From Tausonia pullulans (taxonomy: Eukaryota; Basidiomycota; Tremellomycetes; Cystofilobasidiales; Mrakiaceae): 64,000 nt of DNA. The translations under genes and the position numbers were made by a program. Numbering within the stretch: position 1 is the first letter of the stretch; the number at the start of each line of letters is the position of its first letter. The notes beneath the pieces are model-generated. The model saw only the letters and a list, made by a program, of their open reading frames with translations, ran no database searches and had not been told where the DNA came from. The stretch covers positions 930,001 through 994,000 of the forward strand of contig OX637621.1 of NCBI GenBank assembly GCA_951802195.1, read 5' to 3'. This document shows, in pieces, positions 1 through 11,145 of the stretch.

Positions 1-812
1 CGCCGTCAACTCACCCGCCATCATAGAGGAACCAGAGGAGTCCGAGGAGCTCGCCAGCCTTGCCGACGTCCTCGAGCTTGCCCATGAGATCCCAAGCGCG
101 CTTCCGCCACGACCGACGGGGAAGGTCCGGCCAGGCTCGCGAGAGCGCGTAATGCTTGAAGCGAGTGAGGAGGTACTTGGGTAAGATAGAGGGCGTAAGG
201 AAGAGATGGAGGAAGAGAATTGTCCGGACTGTGGCAAGCGACGGGGGCCGCCCGGGAGGAGGGGAGCGAAGGGACGGTCAAATGTCAGTCAGATGCGTCG
301 TCTCCCCGGCCAAGGGCGAACACATACGTCGCTTCCGAGAGCTGGTACTACCCCACTTAGTAGGCGTATATCGGAGGTTCTGAAGTTTCCCCCCTGGCGT
401 AACGAGCCTGTCCCACATGCCCAGTTTGTAGAGGACGAGCTGGATGACGAGGTACAGCTCGGGCTGGAACTGGACCTTGGCTGACGGCTTCAGGAAGGGA
501 GGAAGGGTCGCGCCTTTTAGACTGAGGGAGTACTCAACGTTCCTCACATTACAGCCCTAAAGAACTCACGTTAAAGTCGTCGAGCGACTCGCTGACGCTC
601 TGCCCAAGCATGCCGACAAGCGCGTCATCGAGATCTATCGAGTCCAGCTGGCTGACGCGAAGCGGTCTCGAGGGGCCGGATGACGTAGCCAATGAGGGAA
701 CGCTTATCGTTGAGGCTTCGGCGATCATGGACGAGGAAGCTGAGGGTGGTGAAGAGGGAACGACGAGGGAACCGGATGTCGACGCGGTCGAAGCTGAAAA
801 GGCGGCGGACAT
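1..812 (-). CDS. PEX2: Peroxin-2 (Pex2), RING peroxin, partial at left edge
   Basis: This is the N-terminal half of Pex2, a peroxisomal membrane RING peroxin. With Pex10 and Pex12 it forms the ubiquitin ligase that recycles the import receptor Pex5. Three exons are visible: about 812-570, about 487-328 and 228-15. They read into RVSQLDSIDLDDALVGML, then QLVLYKLGMWDRLVTPGGKL, then LSRAWPDLPRRSWRKRAWDL, which match the Pex2/Pex12 N-terminal domain and its 'LQNLRY' block. A GTGAGT donor at 14-9 shows that the gene runs off the left edge, so the C-terminal RING is outside. The start at 812 (MSAAFSAS) is tentative. The same frame stays open and Ser/Pro-rich further upstream, so the N-terminus could be longer. 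The acceptor of the first intron is not resolved. The family call is strong; the ends are not. Confidence 0.82.
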
Positions 813-1558
813 TGGGTTTGCACGAGGCTTAGCAAGAGCTTCCGGCGACTGCCGTAGTTTGGGAGTATGTGCGGAAGCTGTCTGCGGGGAATCTGAGGGC
901 TCTCCTGAGAGAGAAGATCGTCGAGGATTAAACAGCGCGGTCAGCCGTCTGATCGCGCTGTCGTCGGCTTGCACCGAGAGAGCGACGGGTGGTAGCTCAC
1001 GCTGAGTTGAGCGGCTACACCAGAGATAAAAAAAAAGGGCGTGTAGGAGAGAAGTCTGCTTCTCTGAGGATAGTAGACTAGTCGATTCGGTAAGGGCGAG
1101 CGAGAGCAAGTGATGGTTGGACAAATGAACGTGCGAATGGGGCGGCGCGTCGAGGAGGAAGAGGGGAGGGCGGTCGGCCCGGCAACGCTCGAACCGGTCA
1201 GGGTCAACTTGCGGTTGCAGAGGAAAACCCCCGCGTAGCCATGTCTTGCCGCTCCAAACCTGAGTGCTCGTTGAGGTCTTGCGTGACAGACAAAATGTGT
1301 GTGTGTGTGTGTGAGGGGAAGAGAGAGAGGACTCTATCATACTTTGAACCTTCTTTAACAAAGGCAAACTGAAATCGCAGAGGTGGAAAGCAAAACCGAG
1401 GGGAAAACAAAGACGACTCAGCAGAACGAAACAGAGGATTAAGGTAACGAGAGAAAGATAAGGGAAAGAGACCGCTACCCTCCCAATATCCGACATCGGG
1501 TGCCCACCCGACAATCAGACATCAAGAGAGAACGGGGTCTTCCAACCACGCCTCTCAC
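813..1558. other. Intergenic: PEX2 upstream region and CHC1 3' end
   Basis: This stretch lies between the tentative PEX2 start and the clathrin stop, both on the minus strand. It should hold the PEX2 promoter and leader and the CHC1 3' UTR. A short TG dinucleotide repeat occupies about 1296-1312. Minus-strand frames here stay open but match no family I recognise. Part of them could be a longer PEX2 N-terminus. Confidence 0.5.
1296..1312. repeat. (TG)n microsatellite
   Basis: About eight uninterrupted TG units lie upstream of PEX2. It is a simple-sequence repeat with no other feature attached. Confidence 0.8.
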
Positions 1559-4500
1559 TCAGAACCCTCCTCCCCAACCCGTCGCCTGCGGGTACATCGG
1601 CCCGCCACCTCCATTCTGCCCCATTCCCCCGCCGCCTGTCGGTCCACCGATAAGGAGCGTGTTGCCGATCATCGGGTTGAGGATCGGGCCCTCCTCCTCA
1701 GACGCCTTGGGCTTGGCGAGCTTGAGCTGCTCGAGCTCAGCCTTAAGCTTGGCCATCTGGGTCTGCTGGTCGCGCGCCGCCTGAAGCTGGTACGGGTACG
1801 AGAAATCGTTGAGGCCGTTGACCCACGAGAGCTCCTGGACGACGTCCGGACGTAGGAGGTTGTAGCTGAGGGAAGGGGGGGGGGGGGGGCAAGTCAGCGC
1901 GGAGAAAGATGACTGGTCATACGGGCACAGCGACGTACCAGAGGTAAAGCGTCGCAGCGAAGCACTCCTTCGAGCCAATGTCGACAAAGTAGGTGAGAAC
2001 CTCCTCGGCGACCTCCTCCTCGCCGGACTCGGCTGCCGTGAGAATGGCGTCCTGGAAGAGCTTGTCGCGCTTGGAGAGCGAGATCGAATCCTCCCACTTC
2101 CGGTTCTTGTTGTACAGGACGACGGCGAGGCGACGGAACTCGAGGAGCTCATGAGCCTCGAGCCGGCGAGCGAGGGCCATCGAGTCAAAGTTGGAGAACT
2201 GTGCGGGGAGAGGGGAGTGGAGGGAGGGGAGGGGGAGAGAGTCAGCAGGGGTCCACCATGTGAGAGCGAGGTGGAGGACGACCCACGTTGAGGATACTGT
2301 CACGGAGCGTGGGGACCTGCTCCTCTTCGATGAGAAGCTCGTTGTATGCATCGTTGACCTCCGCGATGTCGAGCTGAAAAAGGAGAGACGGGTCAGCCAA
2401 ATGGCCCCGGACAGAGATCGTACGTGCGCCACCACACTCACATGCTGGATCGCGACGAGGTAGTTTTTGATGAGCGGCACGTTGTCGATGTCCTTCCTCT
2501 GGAACATGCGCACAACGCGCGCGTGGTCAATCCTCGGCGTGAGGACGACGAGAAGGTCGGTGAGGAGCGTCGGCTGCTCCTGGAGGTAGAACGTGAGGGC
2601 GCGGTAGTAGATCTCAATGTTGGCGACCCGAACGATGACGTCCTTGAACTGGTTGTGCTCGTACGCGTCCGCAGAACGCTCCATCATCGCGAGCGCGGCG
2701 TTGTCGAACTCGTCATACTTGATGTAGAGGAACACGAGCTCAGACCAGAGGTGGGCCTGCTCGGCGGCACGGATGACCTTGGGCAAGTTGGTCCGCGACC
2801 AGAAGAGCTTGAGGTGCTCCATGACTGTGGGAAGGATAAATGGTGGGTTAGGCAGACGCTAATGTGCAAAAAGGGGAGGGAAGTGAAGAACGACGCACGC
2901 TTCTCCGGGCGGTACTTGGCGTAAAGAATCGAAAGCTCAGTGAACATGCCCATGTGAGCGCGCTCAAGACCGAGGCCCGCCTCGAGGAGCGAGATGAGCT
3001 CGTCAAAGTAGCCGTTCTTCTCATAGAGCTTGATGAGCGTCGGAAGCTCCTCACTGGGCAAGTAAAAAGGTTCAGCGCGTTGTCCAATTTGACGAAAGGG
3101 AGTGTCCAACCCCTACTTACGCGTGGACAATGAGGTTGAGACCACAGATCTGGGCGAGGCGGAACTCCTTCTTGTCGATGCACGCGGCGTTGACCTGCTT
3201 CCAGACCCTGAGGGGAAAGAGGGCGGCAGGAAGGGTCAGCCTGAGCTCCAGTGCGTGGCCAAGGGTCAAACGCACTGAGTGTTGCCAGCCTTGCGGGCGG
3301 CGTCGACCGCGGGCTGGTTCTCGCCGAGGTAGATGAGGGTCGTCGCGAGACGGGCCCAGTTAGAGATCGAGCTGAAGAGGAGCTTGGCGGCCTGGTAGAG
3401 TCCATCGTCGAAGCACTTCTCTCCAACGACGAGGACATCGGCGACGTTCGTCGTCGCGAGGAAGTCCTCCATGTCGTGCAGCCTGTCCGTCTTGGCGTAC
3501 GAGTAGGCGAGCTCGGTGTCGATCTTGGGCTCGCGCGTGTGCTTGCGCGCCATCTGAAGGAACCGAACGAGGTCGTCGTTCTTGCCGGCCGCGTTCGCAA
3601 GCTCAATCACCTCGGCGAAGTTCGTCGCATCGTTGGCCTTGATGTACGAGTCAATGGCCTCCTTGATGCGGAGTCCGTCGAGCTGAGCCTTTCCAAGTCG
3701 GGACCAGACCTCGGGCTTGTTGACCTTGTTGGCGTATTGAGAGCCACGCTCGAGCGAGGCCACGTGCTCGACGAGGACGGCCATCGCCTGAGCGTGTTGG
3801 TCGTGCTTGTTGTAGACGGTGAACGCCTCCTCATAGAGACCCTGCTCGACGGCGATCCGGGCGATCTCGTCCGAGTCGTAGTGCTGAAGCTTGCCGATGT
3901 AGCCGACGACCTTGCCCTTGTCGGCTCGGATGGCCGTGAGGAGGAGCAGGTTCTGGAGAGCCCGGTTCTCCGAGAAGGGCGAGGGCTCGAGGATGATCTT
4001 CTCGAGCAGCTCGACGAGCTCTGTCGGGAGGTCGTTGTCGATGAACGCCTTGACCGTCACCGACACGTCATCCGGGTCGGTGGACTCGGGGACTGCCGTA
4101 GCGATGACCTGGTCGATAAGCTGGCGACGGTGGATGTTGTCCGGGACGAGAACCTGGGCCCAGAGCTCCGGAAGGCGGCGCTTGACGAGGTACCTCGCCT
4201 GGTGCTTGAACATGCTGTTGGCGTTGGTGATGGCGATGAGCTCGTCGTCGCAGAAGCCCTTGGCGAACGCGATGAACGCGAGGTACGGGTCCCGCTTCTC
4301 GCAGTACTTGCCGACGACGAGCGGCTCGTAGAGGTTGTTCTCCTTGAGGAACGCCTCCGGGTTCTGGTTCGAGTCGACAAAGATCTTGGCGAGCGTGTTG
4401 TAGAGTGCCGGGTCCTGGGAACCCGCAGCGACACGCGACTCGACCCAGGGGAGGATGAGCTTGAGCCGGTTCCGTTGCTCAACCTCGTGGACGAGCTCGT

Positions 4501-7500
4501 CGACGGGGAAGGCACCCGTGACGGAGGAGAGAAGGTTCTTGATGACGCCCTCGTCGCAGTCGACGTCGAGGAGGCCACCGATGACCTGGGGCGTCCGCGC
4601 CGAGTTGACGCGCTGAACGTACGTCTCGATGGCCGAGGTAAGCATGTTCTGGTAGAGGAACAGGATGAGGTCGTGGATGAAGTCGAACCGGTCGCAGACG
4701 ATGATGAGCGGCAGCTGGTCGGGGAGCTTGGCCTCTATGGAACGGAGAGGACGGTCAGCGCCGGACGGACGAGGGCCACGTTCAAGAGCGACGGCAGGCA
4801 CTCACCCTTGAGGAAGTTCTTGACCTTCTCCGGGTTGTAGACGTTGCTCTCCCGGCAGATACGCTCGACCTCGCGAATCTGGCCCGTCCTTGCCGCAGCC
4901 ACGATGTACTGGTAGTGGATCTCCGGGTCTTGGCTGAGGTTGACGACCGAGCCGAGGTAGTAGTAGAGTCCCTCGAAGGTCCGGTGCTTCTGGAAGAGCT
5001 CGATGAGCTTGACAGGGCCAAGAAGGTCCGAGTACTTAGTCGCAATCTGGATCACGACCTGGAGGTTCTGCCGGATGTTGACCGTGAGCATCTCCTCGAG
5101 GCACGCGAGCGACTGCTCGACAGTGAGTCGGCCGAAGTAGCCGACGAGCCACTCGGGCTGGAGAAGGTTCGTGTGGACGACGACGCGCTTGATGTCGGCG
5201 AGGTCCTCGTAGTGTTCGAGCGCCTTCTGGAGCAAGCCGGCCTTCTCGCAGAGGTTGGCGATTCGGGGGCGATCGTAATGGGAGAACATGTCGTTGGAGA
5301 GGATAGCCTCAGCGACCTGCGGCGCATTGACGAGGTTCATCTCGAGAAGCCTCGTCTGCAGCGGGCCTTGCTCGGGCTTGTTGTCTTTGAGAGCGTCGAG
5401 GAGGAACGACGTCGCCTGCTGGACCATGTTGGAGCCCATGAAGATGTCGACGACCTGCGAGTGAGAAGGAGTGTCAGCGCCCGGGCTCTTCCCTTCGATT
5501 CAAACAGACATCCTCGACCACTCACCCGCTCAATGTCGACGAGCGGCCCGTTCTCGTCGTTGACGAGCTGCGTCGCAAACTCGGCGCCAGACTCCGGGTT
5601 CAACCTCGTAATGTGCTGGAGAAGGGCGGCGTAGTCCGGTGAGTAGCCGACCTTCTTCGAGTACAGAACGATCTTGGCGAACTGATTCGTCTCGGCGAAG
5701 CAGGCGACGACCTTGTTGGGCACGTTGGCACGCAGGTAGACCGAGAGCGCGAGCGTGAGGTCCGTCGTCCGGACAATGTCTCCGAGCTCCTCGGAGCACT
5801 CGAGCTGGGTTGATTGAAAGCAAGTCAGTAACGCGCGCATGTCCTTTTCTTCTTGTTCTCGCACGACCCACCTTGTTCTCCTTGAGCCACTTCTCGAGTA
5901 GGTTCTTGCGGCCTTGAGCGAGGACGGGCCTTGCGAGCTCGATCGTCTCAATCTTGTTGAGCTCACCCTTCTCGAGGAGGATGCCAAAGTACTGGAGGAT
6001 CGGCGCGAGCGATCCGGGCTGGACGGGGACGCCCTTGAACTGCTCGATCGTCTGAGGCGTTCGGAGGATACCCCTGGGCGAGTTGGCAGCGATCTTGGCG
6101 GCCTCGGCGAACTGGCCCGACTGGAAGAGCTGATTGTACTGCGTGACGTAGAGGTCGTCCGCTCCAGGAAGGTTGGCGCGCGAGGCGAGCTTGACGGCGA
6201 GATCGGTGTTGTTGAGAGTGCCTGAGGAAGCATGCGGCAGTTAGCAAGAGCTTGGGAGGAGAGTCGAAAGGCAGAAGGGGCGACTCACGGAGGATGTAGG
6301 GAATGACGGTCGACTCGTCGAGGCCGACGGAGAGCACCTGGCCCTGTCGGTTGACTCCGATGATGCCGCCCGTGGCTTCGTGCTCAGCCGTGGCAAAGAT
6401 GGTCTCGCCTGAGATGCGGTTCATGTAGATGCACGTGCCCGACTCGAGGTCGTAGAGGTGGATGAAGCCGTACTTGGTGACGAGGTAGATGATGCCGTGC
6501 TTCTGCGAGATCTGCATTGCGACGGGGAAGTCGTTGGCCGCCTCGGGCGGGAAGAAGACGTCGACCGCCTTCTTCGGGAACGGCGGGTTCGGTGCCTGGT
6601 GGTCGACCTCGACGATGTGGAGCTGGAGGGGAAAAAGGGGGAGGGGTGTGTGTGTGCGTGTGAGTGTCGGAGATCCATTCAGTCTGGCCACGCATGCGTC
6701 GGTCGAGCGAAGGGAAGAGGGTCCGCGTGCGCTCTCTCTGCCTGCACGCGACGAGAGCAACCACGTACCTTGGCTCCCGCGGCCGTCCGGACGGCGAAGG
6801 AGAAGAGCTTTGAAGGGTTGGCGGCCCCGTCCTGCTTGAACGTCGAGAAGGCAGCAGCGTGTCCCTCGATGGGCTGCGAGACCTTGCCTGCGAGGGCGGA
6901 GGAGGGAAGGAACGAGGCGAAAGCGGTCGGCTCAGCGGCCGCTCATCAAGGAGGGCGGGCATCCGGGCCGACCATGACTCACGATCTCTCGAGTAGAGCT
7001 GCATGCTGCCCTTGACCTTGAAGCCTGCCGGGTCCTTGTTGGCGCCGATGCCGACGAGGACGAGCCACTTGCCGTCAGCCGCCGATCGATAGTTGATGAT
7101 CTGGCAGCCCTGGAGACTCGGTAGACGGTCAAAGATCTGGAGAGACGCGGGCCCAGAGGTCAGCCAAGGCAGTTGGAACGGGGCAAAGACGGGCGACGGG
7201 CGACGAACCTTGACTGGCGGACCCTCGACGTTCAGCTCCCAGTGCCAGACGGCGGTCTCGGTGACGATACCAAGCGTCTCCGGCGAGATCCACTTCCAGA
7301 AGACGATCTCCTCGTTCATGAGATGCGCCTTGAGCTTCTGCTTGGTGCCAATGTTGAACACCTGGAGCTGGCGAGCGGCTGGGGCGGGGCACGACGGCGA
7401 TCAGCACGAGTGAAGGGAGGGTACTCGAGAGGAAGGAGAGAGGGAACGACTGGATAACGAGGGGGGAGCTCGCGCCTCGTTGTCGTCGCCCTCCCACCCT

Positions 7501-7711
7501 CTCCCTCGCCTTCTCGCAGCCCCCCGGCCCTCCCCCGGCCGCCCTAGCCCTAGTCGCCGAGCGACGGCGGCTCTAGGGACAAGAGGCCTCGCCCAGGTCC
7601 CGAGACGACGCGTCAAGGCGGGCGACGGCGAGCGAGGCGGAGAAGGCGAGGGCGAGGCGGGGGAGAGGGGAAGGGGGGTTGGGTTGGCGCACGCGCGTCC
7701 GACCTCCCTTC

Positions 7712-7760
<49 letters not shown>

Positions 7761-8232
7761 CACACGCGTTCCCGACTCACACTTGAGGGCAAGGATCTTC
7801 TCGGCCGGGTGCATGATGGCCGAGTCGGCGGTGATGGGCCTCCGCATGACCTGGTTGGCGTCGGCGAGGTCGACGATGACTACCGAGGAGCCATCGCGCA
7901 CGCAGATGAAGTGGTCCGACTCGAGCGTGAGTGTCTGGAACGAGATGGAGGCGAGCTGGATCCCCAGCGAGGAGAGCTGGGCGGCCGGGCGAGGGGGCGA
8001 GTCAGCGATGGGCCTGGGAGAGGGGGGATGAGGAGCGAGAGAGACGAACCTGGAGATGCTCGGCGAAGGCTGGAGGCGGGAGGGGGAGCGATGAGGACGA
8101 CCGGGGGGGAGGGGGGGAGGTGCGAGATGCATCGTCAGCACTCGAGCGACGGCGGCGGGGCAGCTGCCGCCGGGACGGCTGCGAGCGGCGGGCGGAGGAC
8201 CGCTACGGACTGATGGGTTTCTGGTCGGCCAT
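1559..8232 (-). CDS. CHC1: Clathrin heavy chain
   Basis: Clathrin heavy chain forms the triskelion leg that coats vesicles at the plasma membrane, trans-Golgi and endosomes. The joined exons follow the whole family, about 1,680 residues. The N-terminal propeller includes [45 protein letters not shown] and [13 protein letters not shown]. The linker and leg repeats include [107 protein letters not shown] and YDLLRPDVV. The start ATG at 8232 opens a 22-nt exon, followed by a 20-nt exon at 8069-8050. Together they give MADQKPITFAEHLQ, the expected clathrin N-terminus. The first donor is GTCCGT. The C-terminus is unusually Gly-rich ([16 protein letters not shown]) and ends at a TGA at 1561-1559. 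Many short introns are present. One carries a 15-base poly-G run and another a long CT run. Confidence 0.96.
1875..1889. repeat. Homopolymer G run inside a CHC1 intron
   Basis: Fifteen G bases on the + strand read as poly-C on the CHC1 sense strand. The run lies in the intron just before the exon that encodes YDLLRPDVV. Confidence 0.8.
7718..7753. repeat. (CT)n microsatellite in a CHC1 intron
   Basis: About 18 CT units lie in an intron between propeller-encoding exons of the clathrin gene, within a larger low-complexity GC-rich intron of roughly 400 nt. Confidence 0.8.
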
Positions 8233-8575
8233 GGTGACACGGGCCAAGGCGGTGATGGTTGAAGAGAGGCCAGAGAGCGCCCGCGGCACGCCGGCGTCCG
8301 CTGGGCTGCTGGCCGCCCAGGGCCCGTGGGCGGCCGGGCGTCTCGCAGGGCGGCGCTTCGGCGGCGCGGCCACCGCAAAGCAACGGGCACGTCGCGCTCG
8401 TGCCCCCCAGACGATAACTAACCATCGTGGCCTCGCCGCCTCAGCTCACCCGCCAGCCGAAAGAAGCCCGGCCTGCCCTCCTTCCACCACATTGTCCTCG
8501 CCCGCCCTCGCCGTCCGTCCCCGTCCCCCGGCGTCGCCGTCCGAGAAGCACCCCGCCCCGCCCGCCGCCGCCGCC
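8233..8575. promoter_or_regulatory. Divergent promoter region between CHC1 and the GT31 gene
   Basis: 343 bp separate the two start codons, which face away from each other. The right half is very C-rich and ends in repeated CCG just before the GT31 ATG. I see no clear TATA box. Shared promoter function is inferred from the arrangement alone. Confidence 0.5.
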
Positions 8576-10425
8576 ATGACTGTTGCGTCGTCCTCCGCCG
8601 CGACGTCCACGTCGCCTCTCCCAAGGCACACGCCCGTCATCTCCCCGCTCCAGTCCCGGCCGCCGTTCGCCCTCGCGCCCCGCCAGCAGCAGGGCGGGAA
8701 GCGCAGTGCCGGGTCGTGGCTCAGGCGGCGGGCGGCGTTCCTCCTCCCGCGGACCAAGGTCCGGCTCGTCGTCGCCTGGAGCATCCTCCTCGTCGGGACG
8801 TTCGCCGCGCTCTTCTCGTTCCAGATCCTCACGTTCGACCTCCCCCCCTTGGACGACTACGACGTCGCCTACCCGCCGGGGGGCATCCAGGACCGGTCGT
8901 TCGAGGAGCCCGACTTCTCGCTGCTCTCGACCCCCCAGCCGCACACGATCGGGTGCCCCCAGCGCTCCTCACCGACGGCGCCGTTGCTGCTCCTCGGCGT
9001 CTTCTCCTCGCCCGAGAAGATCGACCGGAGGACGCTCATCCGTCGCGAGGTCAAGCCGGACTGGCCCGCGGACCTCGTCGAGTTCCGGTTCATCTTTGGC
9101 CGGCCCAAGGGCGACAACGACGAGGACCGCCGCAAGTGGGAGCGCGTCCTCGCTGCCGAGCAGGAGGAGCACGGCGACGTTGTCATTGTCGACACGGTCG
9201 AGAACATCGACTCGGGCAAGACGCATGCCTACTTCGAGTGGGTTGCCGAGAAGCGGCAGGGCGAGAAGCCGCAGTTTGTCATGTGGGTCCCTCACTCGCG
9301 ACAGACGCGGACACTTGTGCGGGCGACGTTGGGTCCGGCGGCGCGTGATGCGCGTGGCGTTCTGTTTGTTCTTGCTCATTCCAAGCCAGGGACCGAGCGG
9401 GACTCTCGGCGTTCCCCCACGCATGGAGCCAGCCAGCGAGCTCCACCGTGGCCCTTGCTCCCCCCCCCCCCCCCTGGTCACCGCGGGCGTGGGTGACGAC
9501 CCTTTCCCACCCGTCGTTCGGCGTGGTGGGATGTGGCTGTGTGCCCCTGGGGATCGCCCGTGTTTGCTCTCGTTCCAGCCTTGGCGCGTCGCGTGTGGCT
9601 GTTGAACGACTTTTGACTGACGGCCCTCTCTCTCTCTCTCTCATCTTCGACCTTCGGCATCTCCAGGAAGGCTGACGACGACGTGCGTCTCCCCTTTCGC
9701 TTTCGCTCTTCGCCAGCGACCCCATCTAACCTCTAGCCGGCCCCCGCAGACCTTTCTCGTGATGCCGAACGTCATCGCCGCCTTCCAAGCGCTCGACTGC
9801 TCCAAGAACATCTACTGGGGCACCTCGGCCGGATCGACGCACTACTTCCCCCGATACTTCCGGGGGCTGGGTTACGCTCTCAGTTGGCCCCTGGTGCGTT
9901 GGCGCTGGCGTGGCCCTTCTCCTTTCTCTCGCCCTTGGCGTTGGCCTTGCTGACCGACTGTCCGTTCGACAAACCCAGGCCTTCTGGATCGGCAACGCCG
10001 ATGTCCCCCTGGCCCACTCGACCAAGATCGAAGACGCCCGAACGTCGCAATGGCTGCGGAACCTCAACCCTCTGACGGATCCCGTCGAGTTCATTGACCA
10101 CGGGTGGGCCATGGGCGATTTCAACCAGCTGGATCTGTCGGTCGAGACGGTCGCACTTCGTTCGTCTTGCCCTTTCTCCTTCGTCTTGCGATCGGACGAG
10201 GAAACTGATGGACGCTGACGTGGTGGTGAGGCAGACTGGCTCAAGCACGACGATTGGTTCACCACGCAGAACGACAAGGTCAAGGAGTTGTGGCGCGAGG
10301 CCGGGCTCGAGTACAAGCCGGGCCACGGCGTGGATCCCCAGAGGAGCGTGGAGGCTGGGAAGAAGGAGCCCGAGGCGGCGAGGAAGGAGAAGGAGAGGCA
10401 GAAACAGATGGGGTGGGATGTATGA
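8576..10425 (+). CDS. GT31-family (beta-1,3-galactosyltransferase-like) glycosyltransferase
   Basis: This is a type II membrane glycosyltransferase, presumably of the Golgi, that would transfer a sugar from a nucleotide donor. Exons are 8576-9282, 9667-9682, 9750-9893, 9979-10159 and 10235-10425. A signal-anchor helix (VVAWSILLVGTFAALFSFQI) follows a basic Ser/Pro-rich N-terminus. The luminal domain has the GT31 signatures: VEFRFIFGRP, VENIDSGKTHAYFEW, the DxD-type motif in FVMKADDDTFLVMPNVIA, NIYWGTSAGS, YFRGLGYALSWPL, IEDARTSQWLR and DHGWAMGDFNQLDLSVETVA. The DDD triplet is carried by a 16-nt microexon (9667-9682). The C-terminus is charged and ends QKQMGWDV. The first intron is long for this window (384 nt) and contains a 15-base C run. 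Acceptor sugar and linkage cannot be told from sequence. Confidence 0.85.
9460..9474. repeat. Homopolymer C run inside the GT31 gene intron 1
   Basis: Fifteen C bases lie on the sense strand of the first intron of the glycosyltransferase gene. Confidence 0.8.
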
Positions 10426-11145
10426 TTTTTCTGGGTCTCGGGGTCTCGTGGGTTTGCTTTGATGGGGCAGTAAAAAAAGAAACAAGACGTATGGCGTGTG
10501 CGTGCTCGATGACGAAAGAATGAACGAAACACGACTCCGGAAAGATGGGAAGGAAGCAAGGCGAGATCTGGAAGGCGCTTGGAGGTGGTGGGTGATCTCT
10601 CGCGCATTGCTGAGCGAGAAACGATGAGATGGGGAGATCGCCCGCGACACCTTGCCACCCACTTTTCAATGTCACAACAGAAGATCCCCGTTATCATCTC
10701 CACCGTTCATCCTTGTCAAGGAAGGAAGAGTCATTTATCGCCGTCAAGTGCGTTCGCCCTTGGATACCGGGAGAAACGAGCAAGAGGGCTAGAGTCGTTC
10801 TCTCTCCTCATGCCTCCTCGCGCCGCCAGCTTCACCTCCAACGCCCGCCGCCCACCCCTTCGACACACACACACCCACGCACACCCACACACCCCCTCTC
10901 TCCCTCGGCTGCTGCTGCCTCTTCCGCCTCTCTCTCTGTCCTCTTTTCGCCCTAGAGGCCGCATCAGCCTTCCCTCTCACCTCTGTCTCGGCCCGCCCTT
11001 ACCCCCCTTCCCCCCCCCCCCCCCCCCCCACCCCCACCCCCTTCCTCACACTCGCTAGCTGGAACTTGGCGCCCTCGTCTTCGCCCTCGCTCTTGACCAC
11101 TCGCCCGTCGCTTGCGCCCCTCCCTCCCCACCGACCGTCTGTCTC
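10426..11145. other. Intergenic: GT31 3' end and ROM2 upstream region
   Basis: About 720 bp between two plus-strand genes. The right part is a pyrimidine-rich leader with CA repeats near 10863-10890 and a 20-base C run at 11010-11029. I see no coding signal on either strand. Confidence 0.6.
11010..11029. repeat. Homopolymer C run upstream of the RhoGEF gene
   Basis: Twenty consecutive C bases lie about 120 bp before the RhoGEF start codon, within a CT-rich leader. It may be part of the promoter or 5' UTR pyrimidine tract. Confidence 0.75.

Noticed and set aside
3251-4840. Long plus-strand open frame opposite the clathrin exons as a gene
   Set aside because: Its composition mirrors the clathrin codons, it has no family resemblance, and the minus strand is clearly clathrin.
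7718-7753. CT repeat considered as a CRISPR or tandem-array feature
   Set aside because: It is a plain dinucleotide repeat inside an intron. There are no spacers, and the genome is eukaryotic.
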